From Bacteroidales bacterium (GTDB lineage Bacteria > Bacteroidota > Bacteroidia > Bacteroidales > Bacteroidaceae), in the NCBI GenBank assembly GCA_030528885.1, contig JAUMXY010000009.1:1-62601 (forward strand): a stretch of DNA of 62,601 nucleotides. Direction: 5' to 3'. The translations under genes and the position numbers were made by a program. Under the pieces are notes generated by a model. The model did not search any database. It had not been told where the DNA came from and was given only the letters and a program-made list of their open reading frames with translations. Positions 43,395 through 52,870 of this stretch are shown one piece after another. Numbering within the stretch: the stretch's first letter is position 1; the number at the start of each line of letters is the position of its first letter.

Positions 43395-43939
43395 AACTTT
43401 ACACATTCCTGATTTATTCAGAGCACGTGCCAGGAATGCTGTCACAGATATCCTCCCTGTTTACCCGTAGGCAGGTAAACATCGAGACGCTGAACGTATG
43501 TGCTTCAAGCACCCCAGGTGTGCACAAATACACCATCACGGCCTATTGCGACGAGCATGTGGCACAGATGCTCACCGTTCAGTCAGAAAGACGCATCGAG
43601 GTGCTTCAGGCAAACTACTACTCCGACGATGAAATCTTCATCAACGAGACAGCCCTTTACAAAGTGTGCTCCTCTGTGCTTGTCAACAACAGCGACGTCA
43701 GCCGCATGGTTCGCCTCTACGACGGCCGCATTATCGAGGTCAACACCACCTATGCAGTCATCGAGAAGACTGGTCTCACCAAGGACATTCTCTCGCTCTA
43801 CGAAGAACTGAACAAATTCGACTGCGTGCTCCAATTCGTGCGTTCTGGTCGCATTTGCATCACCAAGAGCCGCACAGAGCATCTCGATGAGTACTTGGCG
43901 GCTCGCGAGGCAGCAAGAGCATTGAAAACAATAAAATAA
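43373..43939 (+). CDS. ilvN: Acetolactate synthase, small (regulatory) subunit
   Basis: A 188-residue protein with an N-terminal ACT domain (KLYTFLIYSEHVPGMLSQIS then RRQVNIETLNV) for valine feedback control, and a C-terminal ACT-like half that activates IlvB (RIIEVNTTYAVIEKTG). I start it at 43373 (MEQDNSIKL); the longer frame from 43247 adds non-family residues that overlap the Cys-rich frame. ilvC follows 51 bases later. Confidence 0.93.
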   Translation: MEQDNSIKLYTFLIYSEHVPGMLSQISSLFTRRQVNIETLNVCASSTPGVHKYTITAYCDEHVAQMLTVQSERRIEVLQANYYSDDEIFINETALYKVCSSVLVNNSDVSRMVRLYDGRIIEVNTTYAVIEKTGLTKDILSLYEELNKFDCVLQFVRSGRICITKSRTEHLDEYLAAREAARALKTIK

Positions 43940-43990
43940 CTAAATAAATAACCCGCAGGGTCAGAAGCCCTTGCATAAAAAACTTTTAAC

Positions 43991-45034
43991 ATGGCAAAAA
44001 TGAATTTTGGTGGCGTTATCGAAGAGGTAATGACACGTGAAGAATTCCCACTTGACAAAGCTCGTGAAATCCTCAAGGACGAGACAATCGCAGTTATCGG
44101 CTATGGCGTACAAGGCCCAGGTCAGGCTTGTAACCTTCGCGACAACGGCTTCAACGTCATCGTAGGTCAGCGTCAGGGCAAGACATTCGAGAAGGCAATC
44201 AACGACGGCTGGGTGCCAGGCGAAACACTCTTCTCTGTTGAAGAGGCTGCAGAAAAGGGTACAATCGTCATGTGCCTCCTTTCCGACGCAGCAGTTATGT
44301 CAGTATGGCCAACCCTTAAGCAGTACCTCACTCCAGGCAAGGCCCTCTACTTCTCACACGGTTTCGCCATCACATGGAGCGATCGCACAGGCTGCGTACC
44401 AGCCAACGATATCGATGTCATCATGGTAGCTCCAAAGGGCTCAGGCACATCACTTCGTACAATGTTCCTCGAAGGTCGCGGTCTCAACTCTTCATACGCA
44501 GTATATCAGGACGCAACAGGCAAGGCGCTTGAGCGCACACTCGCACTTGGTATCGGCATCGGCTCCGGCTATATGTTTGAGACCACTTTCCAGCGCGAAG
44601 CAACATCAGACCTCACAGGCGAGCGCGGTTCACTCATGGGTGCCATCCAGGGACTTCTCCTCGCTCAGTACGAAGTTCTCCGCGAGAACGGACACACACC
44701 ATCTGAGGCATTTAACGAGACGGTAGAAGAGCTCACACAGTCACTCATGCCACTCTTTGCACAGAAAGGCATGGACTGGATGTATGCCAACTGCTCTACA
44801 ACAGCACAGCGCGGTGCGCTCGACTGGATGGGTCCTTTCCACGATGCAATCAAGCCTGTAGTAGAGAAGCTCTACGCATCAGTTAAGTGCGGAAACGAGG
44901 CACAGATTTCTATCGATGCTAACTCCAAACCTGACTATCGTGTAGGTCTTGAGAAAGAGCTTGCAGCACTTCATGAATCAGAAATGTGGCGCACAGCAGA
45001 AGTTGTTCGTCAGCTTCGTCCAGAAAACAACTAA
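43991..45034 (+). CDS. ilvC: Ketol-acid reductoisomerase
   Basis: A 347-residue class I enzyme. IAVIGYGVQGPGQACNLRD is the NADPH motif with the following GQRQGKTF loop, and the C-terminal knotted domain has the metal-binding acidic residues (SDLTGERGSLMGAIQG and later). It performs alkyl migration and reduction of acetolactate. Codon use is strongly biased, as for highly expressed genes. It closes the operon; two hairpins follow. Confidence 0.97.
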   Translation: MAKMNFGGVIEEVMTREEFPLDKAREILKDETIAVIGYGVQGPGQACNLRDNGFNVIVGQRQGKTFEKAINDGWVPGETLFSVEEAAEKGTIVMCLLSDAAVMSVWPTLKQYLTPGKALYFSHGFAITWSDRTGCVPANDIDVIMVAPKGSGTSLRTMFLEGRGLNSSYAVYQDATGKALERTLALGIGIGSGYMFETTFQREATSDLTGERGSLMGAIQGLLLAQYEVLRENGHTPSEAFNETVEELTQSLMPLFAQKGMDWMYANCSTTAQRGALDWMGPFHDAIKPVVEKLYASVKCGNEAQISIDANSKPDYRVGLEKELAALHESEMWRTAEVVRQLRPENN

Positions 45035-45059
45035 TCAGTTTTTCCCATCATATAGCAAT

Positions 45060-45133
45060 GGGGCTCTCCGTCTGGAGCGCCCCAAAAGCTGGGAGTCAGC
45101 ACCCGTGCAGCACCATGTCGCACGGGTGCTTTT
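45060..45133 (+). terminator. Double terminator after the ilv operon
   Basis: The first hairpin is GGGGCTCTCC with GGAGCGCCCC (45060-45083, one mismatch) followed by only AAAA. The second is a perfect stem of GCACCCGTGC and GCACGGGTGC (45099-45129) followed by TTTT. The second should terminate; the first may be a processing or anti-decay structure. Confidence 0.8.
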
Positions 45134-45242
45134 ATATTTGAGATGTTCGGTCTTTCTCTTCCGATACTTTTTGTTGTCGCTGTCGTCTTAAGTTGCGACC
45201 TCCTGGTTATCCCGTAAGATGTGCGGAACTGTCGCTGTTCCA

Positions 45243-45259
45243 AATTCGACGAACTTACG
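45243..45259 (-). repeat. Solo IS982-like terminal sequence next to repeat copy C
   Basis: On the minus strand ACGTAAGTTCGTCGAAT, very close to the solo end at 474-492. It sits 14 bases outside the tip of copy C. Confidence 0.4.
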
Positions 45260-45272
45260 TTAATATATATAA

Positions 45273-45546
45273 ACGTCAGTTCGATATAAAGATTCTGCCT
45301 CGTAGAGGCACTGCAAAAACCATATTTTTGTCATATCGAACTCGCCTTTCCAAACATCCACGACACTTGTCAGATGCTGACACTTCAGCACGGAGGCACA
45401 GGGCATTTTCATCTTGTGCCTCTTTTCTTTTTGAGGAGGGCTGGGCAAGTGGCTGCAAACGCACACCGTGCAGACAAGGTTTCAGACACCGTGTGCATAA
45501 TAACACGAACACCCTGTGCCTATTATTTCCGACACGGGCGGCATGT
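45273..45546 (-). repeat. Interspersed composite repeat, copy C (inverted, truncated)
   Basis: Relative to copies A and B it is inverted and keeps the right palindromic unit (45273-45347) and most of the core up to ATGCCGCCCGTG. The left unit and the first ~80 bases of the core are missing. The core hairpins are intact; the loop of the TGTCAG/CTGACA hairpin (45368-45382) is changed to CAT. Confidence 0.78.
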
Positions 45547-45622
45547 GCCAGCATCATTTCCTTGCACCCTTTATCGTAATTGAGGTAAAGGGCATAACGT
45601 AATTAGGGTGAGGGGTGTAAAT

Positions 45623-45656
45623 AAAGAGAGGATGTGGCGATACACACCCTCTCTTT
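45623..45656 (-). terminator. Terminator of serS
   Basis: AAAGAGAGG and CCTCTCTTT arms, extended by TGTG/CACA with one mismatch, form a stem ending 16 bases after the serS stop on the minus strand. Confidence 0.75.
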
Positions 45657-45672
45657 GTAAGGTTAGATATTG

Positions 45673-46986
45673 TTATTTGATGATGTCAAATCCTGTATAC
45701 GGCTGCAGCGCCTTAGGAATGCGTATGCCTTCAGGGGTTTGGTTGTCTTCGAGAAGGCATGCGACAATGCGAGGCAGAGCAAGCGCTGACCCGTTGAGTG
45801 TGTGGCAGAGCTGCACTTTTTTGTCGGCGTTGCGGTAGCGACACTTGAGGCGGTTGGCTTGGTAGGTGTCGAAGTTGCTGACGGAGCTGACTTCGAGCCA
45901 TCGCCCTTGTGCTTGGCTATATACTTCGAAATCGTAGCATATGGCTGAAGTGAAGGATTGGTCACCGCCGCAGAGTCGAAGAATACGGTAGGGTAGTTCG
46001 AGCTTCTGGAGGAGTCCTTCTACATGCTGAAGCATTTCCTGATGGCTTTGCTGTGAGTGCTCAGGGGTATCGATGCGTACGATTTCTATCTTGGAGAATT
46101 CGTGGAGTCGGTTCAGGCCGCGCACGTCTTTTCCGTAAGAGCCAGCTTCGCGACGGAAACACTGGGTGTAGGCGCAATTCTTGATGGGGAGGTCGCGCTC
46201 GTCGATGATGACGTCGCGGTAGATGTTGGTAACGGGCACTTCGGCAGTGGGGATAAGGTAGAGGTCATCTACTTCGCAGTGGTACATCTGGCCTTCCTTA
46301 TCGGGGAGTTGGCCTGTGCCGTATCCGCTGGCTGCATTGACTACGGTTGGCGGCATGATTTCGGTATATCCAGCCTTGTTTGCTTCAGCGAGGAAGAAGT
46401 TGATGAGTGCTCGCTGGAGCTGCGCTCCCTTACCTATATAGACAGGGAATCCTGCACCTGTGATTTTGACACCGAGGTCGAAGTCTATGAGGTTGTATTT
46501 CTTGGCGAGTTCCCAGTGTGGGAGATTTGCTTCATTGTTCTGTGGTATGGTATCCCAATTACCTACGGTGTCGCCGGGTTTGCACTCGCGAAGTGATGAC
46601 TTGACAACTTGGTTGTCTTCTGCACAGCTGCCTTCAGGCACCTCGTCGTAGGGGATGTTGGGGATGGTGCAGAGGTGTGCTGTGAGTTCGCTCTCAGCGT
46701 TGCTCTTGGCTGCCTCGAGTGCTGCTGCCTCAGCCTTGAGATTTGCCACTTGTGCTTTGGCTGCTTCGGCTTGCTCTTTTTGCCCAGCTTTCATAAGCTG
46801 GCCTATCTGCGCAGCAAATTTTTTGCTTTCGGCCAAGATGGCGTCAAGTTTTGTTTGTGCTTCACGGCGTTGCTTGTCAATAGCGATGGCTTTGTCAATG
46901 GCTTCGGCAGCGCCAGAAAAGTGTTTCTTTTCGAGACCTTTGATGACGCATTCGGTCTCTTCGGTGATTAACTTAAGTGTAAGCAT
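45673..46986 (-). CDS. serS: Seryl-tRNA synthetase
   Basis: A 437-residue class II synthetase. The N-terminal ~110 residues form the long tRNA-binding coiled coil (rich in A, E, K: AKAQVANLKAEAAALEAAK). Motif 2 is CFRREAGSYGKDVRGLNRLHEFSKIE and motif 3 is in NGSALALPRIVACLLEDNQ (partly quoted). It charges tRNA-Ser. It lies downstream of spt on the same strand; the gap between them holds a large inverted repeat at 47014-47075. Confidence 0.96.
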   Translation of the reverse strand: MLTLKLITEETECVIKGLEKKHFSGAAEAIDKAIAIDKQRREAQTKLDAILAESKKFAAQIGQLMKAGQKEQAEAAKAQVANLKAEAAALEAAKSNAESELTAHLCTIPNIPYDEVPEGSCAEDNQVVKSSLRECKPGDTVGNWDTIPQNNEANLPHWELAKKYNLIDFDLGVKITGAGFPVYIGKGAQLQRALINFFLAEANKAGYTEIMPPTVVNAASGYGTGQLPDKEGQMYHCEVDDLYLIPTAEVPVTNIYRDVIIDERDLPIKNCAYTQCFRREAGSYGKDVRGLNRLHEFSKIEIVRIDTPEHSQQSHQEMLQHVEGLLQKLELPYRILRLCGGDQSFTSAICYDFEVYSQAQGRWLEVSSVSNFDTYQANRLKCRYRNADKKVQLCHTLNGSALALPRIVACLLEDNQTPEGIRIPKALQPYTGFDIIK

Positions 46987-47013
46987 ATCTTTTTTATTTC
47001 ATTCATAAAGAAA

Positions 47014-47075
47014 CGTGGTTAATTCATGGAAATTTATGTTAAAGAGAAAACATGAATTGTCATGAATCAACCACG
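47014..47075. repeat. Inverted repeat between spt and serS
   Basis: CGTGGTTAATTCATG (47014-47028) is the inverted complement of CATGAATCAACCACG (47061-47075) with one mismatch, around a 32-base A/T-rich loop. The right side also contains short direct repeats (CATGAATTGT, CATGAATCAA, CCACGAATTA). It may end spt transcription, stabilise serS mRNA, or be a REP-like repeat. Confidence 0.6.
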
Positions 47076-47106
47076 AATTATGATGAGCTTTTATTTTGTC
47101 AATTGA

Positions 47107-48294
47107 TTACTTGAGCAACCCGAGTTCCTTGAACACATCGACGAGGATGGCTACGCAGCGGTCAACTTGCTCTTTAGTGTGGGTTGACATCAGTGCGACG
47201 CGGATAAGGGTGTCTTGCGGCGCGCATGCTGGTGGTACAACCGAGTTGACGAAGACGCCCTTGTCGAATGCCATCTTGGTAACTTGGAATGTCTTGAAAG
47301 CATCGCGAACATAGAGCGGGATGATGGGGCTCTCAGTGTCGCCGATTTCAAATCCAGCTTGCTGGAACTGCTCAAGGGCGTAGTTGGTAATATTCCAGAG
47401 GTTCTCCTGTCGCTCAGGCTCTTGCTTGAGAATATGGAGGGCCTCGAGCGCTGCAGCTGTGGCTGCTGGTGTGTTACTAGCACTGAAGATGTAGGTGCGG
47501 CTATTGTGACGAAGCCAGTTAATGGTGTCACTGTCGGATGCGATGAAACCGCCGATAGATGCGAGGCTCTTGGAGAATGTGCCCATGATGAGATCAACAT
47601 CTTCTGTCACTCCGAAATGGTCGCATACACCACGTCCATTGCGTCCGAATACACCAAGACCATGTGCTTCATCCACCATAACGGTGGCATTGTACTTCTT
47701 TTTCAGCTCGATAATTTCAGGAAGCTTTGCAAGGTCACCTTCCATAGAGAAAAGTCCATCGACGACAATAAGCTTGAGCGATTCTGGATTGCATCGCATG
47801 AGCTGATGCTCAAGGTCTTCCATGTCGTTGTGCTTGTAGTGGAAGAACTGAGAGAAGGAAAGGCGGCGTCCGTCCACGATGGATGCGTGGTCGCGGTCAT
47901 CGCCGATGATGTAGTCGTTACGACCTGTCAGACAGGATACGACACCAGAGTTGACTGTGAAACCTGTGGAGTAGACAAGAGCTTCGTCCTTGCCAACAAA
48001 TTCAGCAAGTTCCTTCTCGAGTTGGATGTGGAGGTCGAGTGTTCCGTTGAGAAAGCGTGAGCCTGCGCATCCAGTGCCGTATTTCTCAATTGCTTTGATA
48101 GCAGCCTCGCAGATTCTCTTGTCGTAGGTGAGACCCATGTAAGAGTTGGATCCGAACATGAGCACTCGCTTGCCGCTCATGGTCACCTCTGTGTCCTGAT
48201 GGCTGTCAATTTCTCTGAAGTAAGGATAGACACCCGCATTAATGAACTTCTGCGGCTCTCTATACTTACTCATTCTTTCTTGTAATAAACCCAT
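47107..48294 (-). CDS. spt: Serine palmitoyltransferase (sphingolipid synthesis)
   Basis: A 395-residue alpha-oxoamine synthase. VMVDEAHGLGVFGRNGRG contains the PLP-stacking region, and the PLP lysine is in GTFSKSLASIGGF. The start MGLLQERMSKYREPQKFI matches the Bacteroidota Spt type more than KBL or BioF; the longer frame to 48354 adds an unlikely leader. It condenses serine with acyl-CoA to 3-ketosphinganine. Sphingolipids are a known feature of Bacteroidales. A lipid kinase is divergent upstream, which supports lipid metabolism. The alternative, 2-amino-3-ketobutyrate CoA ligase, is less likely but not excluded. Confidence 0.82.
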   Translation of the reverse strand: MGLLQERMSKYREPQKFINAGVYPYFREIDSHQDTEVTMSGKRVLMFGSNSYMGLTYDKRICEAAIKAIEKYGTGCAGSRFLNGTLDLHIQLEKELAEFVGKDEALVYSTGFTVNSGVVSCLTGRNDYIIGDDRDHASIVDGRRLSFSQFFHYKHNDMEDLEHQLMRCNPESLKLIVVDGLFSMEGDLAKLPEIIELKKKYNATVMVDEAHGLGVFGRNGRGVCDHFGVTEDVDLIMGTFSKSLASIGGFIASDSDTINWLRHNSRTYIFSASNTPAATAAALEALHILKQEPERQENLWNITNYALEQFQQAGFEIGDTESPIIPLYVRDAFKTFQVTKMAFDKGVFVNSVVPPACAPQDTLIRVALMSTHTKEQVDRCVAILVDVFKELGLLK

Positions 48295-48643
48295 AGTTAA
48301 TTTTCTGCATTTCAGCACTGAAGTTGCCGTCAACGTGCTCATTCGCATGAGCACCGGGTTTGAAAGCGAGCGCTGAAAGGGGCATTCTATTTGTTATTAT
48401 TATTTTCCTTTCTTTGTCTAAGCCATAAAAACGGCTATGAATACAAAATTGGTGCAAAGTTAATAAAAAAGATGTACCAAATGTAAATGTTTGCCAAAAA
48501 AAAACAAATATTGCGAAAAAAGCAAGAGATATTTTGAGGATTTGGGGGTAAAAGTTGTAATTTTGCAGTGAAATTAACAAAACAGTTAGCAACAGGCAAC
48601 ATTTCGGCCTATTAATAATATTGTAGGGAAGCGGACAGAGGAC
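48295..48643. promoter_or_regulatory. Divergent promoter region of spt and the lipid kinase
   Basis: Toward the kinase: TTTG (48533-48536), 21 bases and TAATTTTG (48558-48565), 78 bases before the start codon. Toward spt: TAACTTTG on the minus strand at 48455-48462, about 160 bases before its start, without a clear -33. No gene lies in between. Confidence 0.6.
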
Positions 48644-49711
48644 ATGAAGGAACAGAAGAAGCACATCGTATTTATAGCCAATCCCATTTCGGGAACTGCC
48701 GGCAAGCAGTTTGTCGTGAAACTCATCGAGGAGTATCTTGACAGAAGCCGCTATACCTACAGCATCGCTACAACCGAGCGGGTGGGGCATGCGACAGAGC
48801 TTGCGCAGAAAGCAGTAAGAGAGGGGGCGGACATTGTATGCGCCATTGGTGGAGATGGAACGGTGAACGAAGTGGCGAATGGTCTTGTGCATACGCAGAC
48901 GGCATTGGCCATCATTCCTTCGGGTTCGGGCAATGGTTTGGCAAGACACCTGCGCATTCCAACCGACCCGCTCAATGCCATCAAGATTCTGAATCGTGGC
49001 ATGACACAAGTCATGGATTACGGCATCGTGAACGGTAAGTCTTTTTTCTGTACTTGTGGTGTGGGATTCGATGCATTCATCTCACAGAAGTTTGCGGAAT
49101 CAGGCAAACGCGGACCTGTTTCTTATCTTGAGAATGTTTTGAACAACAGCTTGAAGTATCACCCGGAAACGTATGATGTTGAAATTGTTAACAATAAAGA
49201 TAATGAAGAGATACATCAGGCTTGCAAGGCATTTCTTATCTCGTGTGCCAATGCCTCGCAATATGGCAACAACGCCTATATCGCACCCTCGGCCTCTGTG
49301 CGTGATGGCATGATGGACGTCACCATCATCGAACCATTTACTGCTATTGAGGCGCCGCTAATTGCCACCCAACTTTTCAGCGGGACCATCGAGCAGAATT
49401 CGCGCATTAAGACATTCCAATGCCAGAAGGTGAAGATACACCGATCACAGCCAGGAGCGGTGCACTACGATGGCGACCCCATCATGATGGGTGAGGATGT
49501 GGAAGTGGAGTTGATGGCTGGTGGCTTGTTGTGCGTTTGCCCCGCAGAGGAGGGTATGCCAGAGGTGGAAGTGAGGGTGCAAAATTTCATTACCGAACAC
49601 TTCCGAAATATGTACAATAAGACAGAGGAGCTGATTCAGCAGAACATGCTCAAGACGCAGCGCATTACGCAGTTGAACAAGGACATTCTACGCAAACTGT
49701 CCGGGAAATGA
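48644..49711 (+). CDS. YegS/diacylglycerol kinase-like lipid kinase
   Basis: A 355-residue kinase of the DAGK/sphingosine-kinase catalytic fold. The nucleotide motif is CAIGGDGTVNEVANGL, then IIPSGSGNGLARHLRIP. The start IVFIANPISGTAGKQF is typical. The C-terminal beta domain contains AVHYDGDP, with a conserved DG. Substrates could be diacylglycerol, undecaprenol or, given the divergent spt, a sphingoid base; the last is inference. Confidence 0.87.
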   Translation: MKEQKKHIVFIANPISGTAGKQFVVKLIEEYLDRSRYTYSIATTERVGHATELAQKAVREGADIVCAIGGDGTVNEVANGLVHTQTALAIIPSGSGNGLARHLRIPTDPLNAIKILNRGMTQVMDYGIVNGKSFFCTCGVGFDAFISQKFAESGKRGPVSYLENVLNNSLKYHPETYDVEIVNNKDNEEIHQACKAFLISCANASQYGNNAYIAPSASVRDGMMDVTIIEPFTAIEAPLIATQLFSGTIEQNSRIKTFQCQKVKIHRSQPGAVHYDGDPIMMGEDVEVELMAGGLLCVCPAEEGMPEVEVRVQNFITEHFRNMYNKTEELIQQNMLKTQRITQLNKDILRKLSGK

Positions 49712-49740
49712 GCCCTTTTTTATTAAAAAAATGGCTTTTT

Positions 49741-49772
49741 TTTGTTAATTATAAATAAAAGTTCTACATTTG
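49741..49772 (+). promoter_or_regulatory. ppdK promoter
   Basis: TTTG (49741-49744), 20 bases and TACATTTG (49765-49772), a near-ideal match. A 137-base leader follows before ppdK, fitting a strongly expressed gene. Confidence 0.7.
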
Positions 49773-49909
49773 CATAACAAATGCTATAGCATGCGGCTGA
49801 AGGTTGCAAAAGTGCTGCATGCGGGAGCTAAAACAGATTAGTGAACTTTATAGAATAGTTTTGAAAATATTCATAAAAGAACCTTAAATAACAAAAACAG
49901 TTAACGATT

Positions 49910-52630
49910 ATGGCTCAGAAAAGAGTTTACACCTTCGGCAACGGACAAGCTGAAGGAAAGGCAGACATGAGAAATCTGCTTGGTGGCAAAGGTGCTAACT
50001 TGGCAGAGATGAACCTCATCGGTGTACCTGTTCCTCCAGGTTTCACTATCACAACAGACGTTTGTAACGAATACTACGAAGTAGGGAAAGACAAGGTAGT
50101 TGAACTGCTGAAGGACGACGTGCTCAATGCAGTGAAGAATGTGGAAAAGCTGATGAACTCAAAGTTCGGCGACGTGGAAAACCCACTGCTCGTTTCAGTT
50201 CGTTCAGGTGCTCGCGCTTCAATGCCAGGCATGATGGACACAATCCTCAACCTCGGTTTGAACGATGAGGTTGTTGAAGGCATGATTCGCAAGACTGGTC
50301 GCCCACGTTTCGCTTGGGACTCTTATCGCCGCTTCGTACAGATGTATGGTGACGTGGTGCTCGGCATGAAGCCTGTAAACAAGGAAGATATCGACCCATT
50401 TGAGGCAATCATCGAGGAAGTGAAGGAAGCAAAGGGCGTGAAGCTTGACAACGAACTCGAAGTGGAAGACCTTCAGGAACTCGTAAAGAAGTTTAAGGCT
50501 GCAGTGAAGGAGCAGACAGGTCACGATTTCCCAACCGACGCTTACGAGCAGCTTTGGGGTGCAATCTGCGCTGTGTTTGACAGCTGGATGAACGAACGCG
50601 CTATTCTATACAGAAAGATGGAAGGGATTCCAGCAGAGTGGGGTACCGCTGTAAACGTTCAAGCCATGGTTTTCGGTAACATGGGTGACACATCTGCTAC
50701 AGGTGTATGTTTCTCTCGTGATGCAGGAAACGGTGAAAATCTCTTCAATGGTGAGTACCTCATCAACGCACAGGGCGAAGACGTTGTAGCAGGTATCCGT
50801 ACTCCACAGCAGATTACTAAGATTGGTTCACAGCGTTGGGCTGAGCGCGCAGGCATCTCTGAAGAAGAGCGTGCGAGCAAGTATCCTTCTATGGAAGAAG
50901 CTATGCCAGAAATCTACAAGGAACTTGACATGCTTCAGAACAAGCTCGAAAACCACTACCGCGATATGCAGGACATGGAGTTCACCGTACAGGAAGGCAA
51001 GCTCTGGTTCCTCCAGACTCGTAACGGAAAGCGTACAGGTTCTGCAATGGTGAAGATTGCTATGGATCTTCTTCGCGAAGGACTCATCGACGAAAAGACA
51101 GCCTTGCAGCGTTGCGAGCCAAACAAGCTCGACGAGTTGCTCCACCCAGTATTTGACAAGAAGGCGCTCGCTGCGGCTAAGGTGCTCACACGCGGTCTTC
51201 CAGCTTCTCCTGGTGCTGCATGCGGACAGATTGTTTTCTTTGCAGACGATGCTGCTAAGTGGGCAGAGGATGGCAAGAAGGTTGTCATGGTTCGTATCGA
51301 GACTTCACCAGAAGACCTCGCAGGTATGGCTGTAGCAGAAGGTATCCTGACTGCACGCGGTGGTATGACTTCTCACGCAGCCGTTGTGGCTCGCGGTATG
51401 GGTAAGTGCTGCGTTTCAGGTGCAGGTGCACTCAACGTTGATTATAAGGCTCGTACAGTAGAAATCGACGGCGTAGTATTGAAGGAAGGTGATTTCATCT
51501 CTATCAATGGTACAACAGGTGAAATCTACGCAGGACAAGTTGAGACAAAGGCTGCTGAGGTGTCTGGCGACTTCGCTGACCTCATGGCGCTTTGCGAGAA
51601 ATATACTAAGCTCGTTGTTCGTACAAATGCCGACACTCCACACGATGCACAGGTAGCACGCAACTTTGGTGCTGTAGGTATCGGTCTCTGCCGTACAGAG
51701 CACATGTTCTTCGAAGCTGAGAAGATTGTTGCAATGCGCGAAATGATTCTTTCACAGGATGCAGAAGGCCGCAAGAAGGCACTCGCTAAGCTCCTCCCTT
51801 ACCAGAAGGCTGACTTCTACGGAATCTTCAAGGCAATGGACGGATGCCCTGTAAACGTGCGTCTGCTTGACCCACCACTTCACGAGTTCGTACCACACGA
51901 TTTGAAGGGACAGGAAGAAATGGCTAAGGCTATGGGCGTAACAGTTCAGTACATCCAGCAGCGCGTTGAAAGCCTTTGCGAGGCTAATCCAATGCTTGGA
52001 CACCGTGGCTGCCGCCTTGGTAACACCTACCCAGAAATCACAGAGATGCAGACACGTGCCATCCTCGGTGCAGCTGTTCAGCTGAAGAAGGAAGGTTGCG
52101 ATCCACATCCAGAAATCATGGTTCCACTCACAGGTATCCTCTACGAGTTCGAGGCTCAGGAGAAGGTTATCCGCGAAACTGCTGCTGCTCTCTTTGCTGA
52201 AGAAGGAGTAGAAGTAGAGTTCAAGGTAGGTACAATGATTGAGATTCCACGTGCAGCCTTGACAGCTGACCGCATCGCAAGCCGCGCTGAATACTTCTCA
52301 TTCGGTACAAACGACTTGACACAGATGACATTCGGCTACTCACGTGACGACATCGCTTCATTCCTCCCAGTTTACCTGGAGAAGAAGATTCTGAAGGTTG
52401 ACCCATTCCAGGTTCTCGACCAGAACGGTGTTGGTCAGCTCGTTGATATGGCTGTAAACAAGGGTCGCAGCGTACGTCCAGACCTCAAGTGTGGTATCTG
52501 TGGCGAGCACGGAGGCGAGCCATCATCAGTCAAGTTCTGCCACAAGGTAGGTCTCAACTACGTTTCATGCTCTCCATTCCGTGTGCCAATCGCACGTCTT
52601 GCTGCCGCGCAGGCTGCTGTTGAAGAGTAA
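49910..52630 (+). CDS. ppdK: Pyruvate, phosphate dikinase
   Basis: A 906-residue enzyme. The N-terminal nucleotide-binding domain starts KRVYTFGNGQ and has LLGGKGANLAEM. The phospho-His is in GGMTSHAAVVARGMGK. The C-terminal PEP/pyruvate barrel has GIGLCRTEHMFFE and SFGTNDLTQMTFGYSRDD with the catalytic Cys in CGICGEHGGEPSS. It interconverts PEP + AMP + PPi with pyruvate + ATP + Pi; in anaerobes it can serve PPi-dependent glycolysis. Codon use is highly biased. A perfect terminator follows. Confidence 0.98.
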   Translation: MAQKRVYTFGNGQAEGKADMRNLLGGKGANLAEMNLIGVPVPPGFTITTDVCNEYYEVGKDKVVELLKDDVLNAVKNVEKLMNSKFGDVENPLLVSVRSGARASMPGMMDTILNLGLNDEVVEGMIRKTGRPRFAWDSYRRFVQMYGDVVLGMKPVNKEDIDPFEAIIEEVKEAKGVKLDNELEVEDLQELVKKFKAAVKEQTGHDFPTDAYEQLWGAICAVFDSWMNERAILYRKMEGIPAEWGTAVNVQAMVFGNMGDTSATGVCFSRDAGNGENLFNGEYLINAQGEDVVAGIRTPQQITKIGSQRWAERAGISEEERASKYPSMEEAMPEIYKELDMLQNKLENHYRDMQDMEFTVQEGKLWFLQTRNGKRTGSAMVKIAMDLLREGLIDEKTALQRCEPNKLDELLHPVFDKKALAAAKVLTRGLPASPGAACGQIVFFADDAAKWAEDGKKVVMVRIETSPEDLAGMAVAEGILTARGGMTSHAAVVARGMGKCCVSGAGALNVDYKARTVEIDGVVLKEGDFISINGTTGEIYAGQVETKAAEVSGDFADLMALCEKYTKLVVRTNADTPHDAQVARNFGAVGIGLCRTEHMFFEAEKIVAMREMILSQDAEGRKKALAKLLPYQKADFYGIFKAMDGCPVNVRLLDPPLHEFVPHDLKGQEEMAKAMGVTVQYIQQRVESLCEANPMLGHRGCRLGNTYPEITEMQTRAILGAAVQLKKEGCDPHPEIMVPLTGILYEFEAQEKVIRETAAALFAEEGVEVEFKVGTMIEIPRAALTADRIASRAEYFSFGTNDLTQMTFGYSRDDIASFLPVYLEKKILKVDPFQVLDQNGVGQLVDMAVNKGRSVRPDLKCGICGEHGGEPSSVKFCHKVGLNYVSCSPFRVPIARLAAAQAAVEE

Positions 52631-52657
52631 AAGAATTATAGACAATTACTAAATAAT

Positions 52658-52700
52658 ACGAGGCAAGGACTTGGTGAACGGGTTCTTGCCTCGTTTCTTT
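52658..52700 (+). terminator. Terminator of ppdK
   Basis: ACGAGGCAAG pairs perfectly with CTTGCCTCGT (52685-52694), then TTCTTTTT. Confidence 0.88.
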
Positions 52701-52786
52701 TTGTTTCATTTTGGCGTTAAAGAAATCATAGAAAATCTTACGTTTTCAGCCTCCTTTTTATTCTTTTGTTGTTTTTAGTAAAAACT

Positions 52787-52818
52787 ATTGTCGGAGTGAA
52801 GATATTTATGTAATTTTG
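52787..52818 (+). promoter_or_regulatory. Promoter of the DUF4932-like gene
   Basis: ATTG (52787-52790), 20 bases and TAATTTTG (52811-52818), 52 bases before the start codon at 52871. Confidence 0.6.
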
Positions 52819-52870
52819 CCCTCACAATTCAAAAGGATTGCAAAAACATCAAACATTAAAAGACCTCAAT

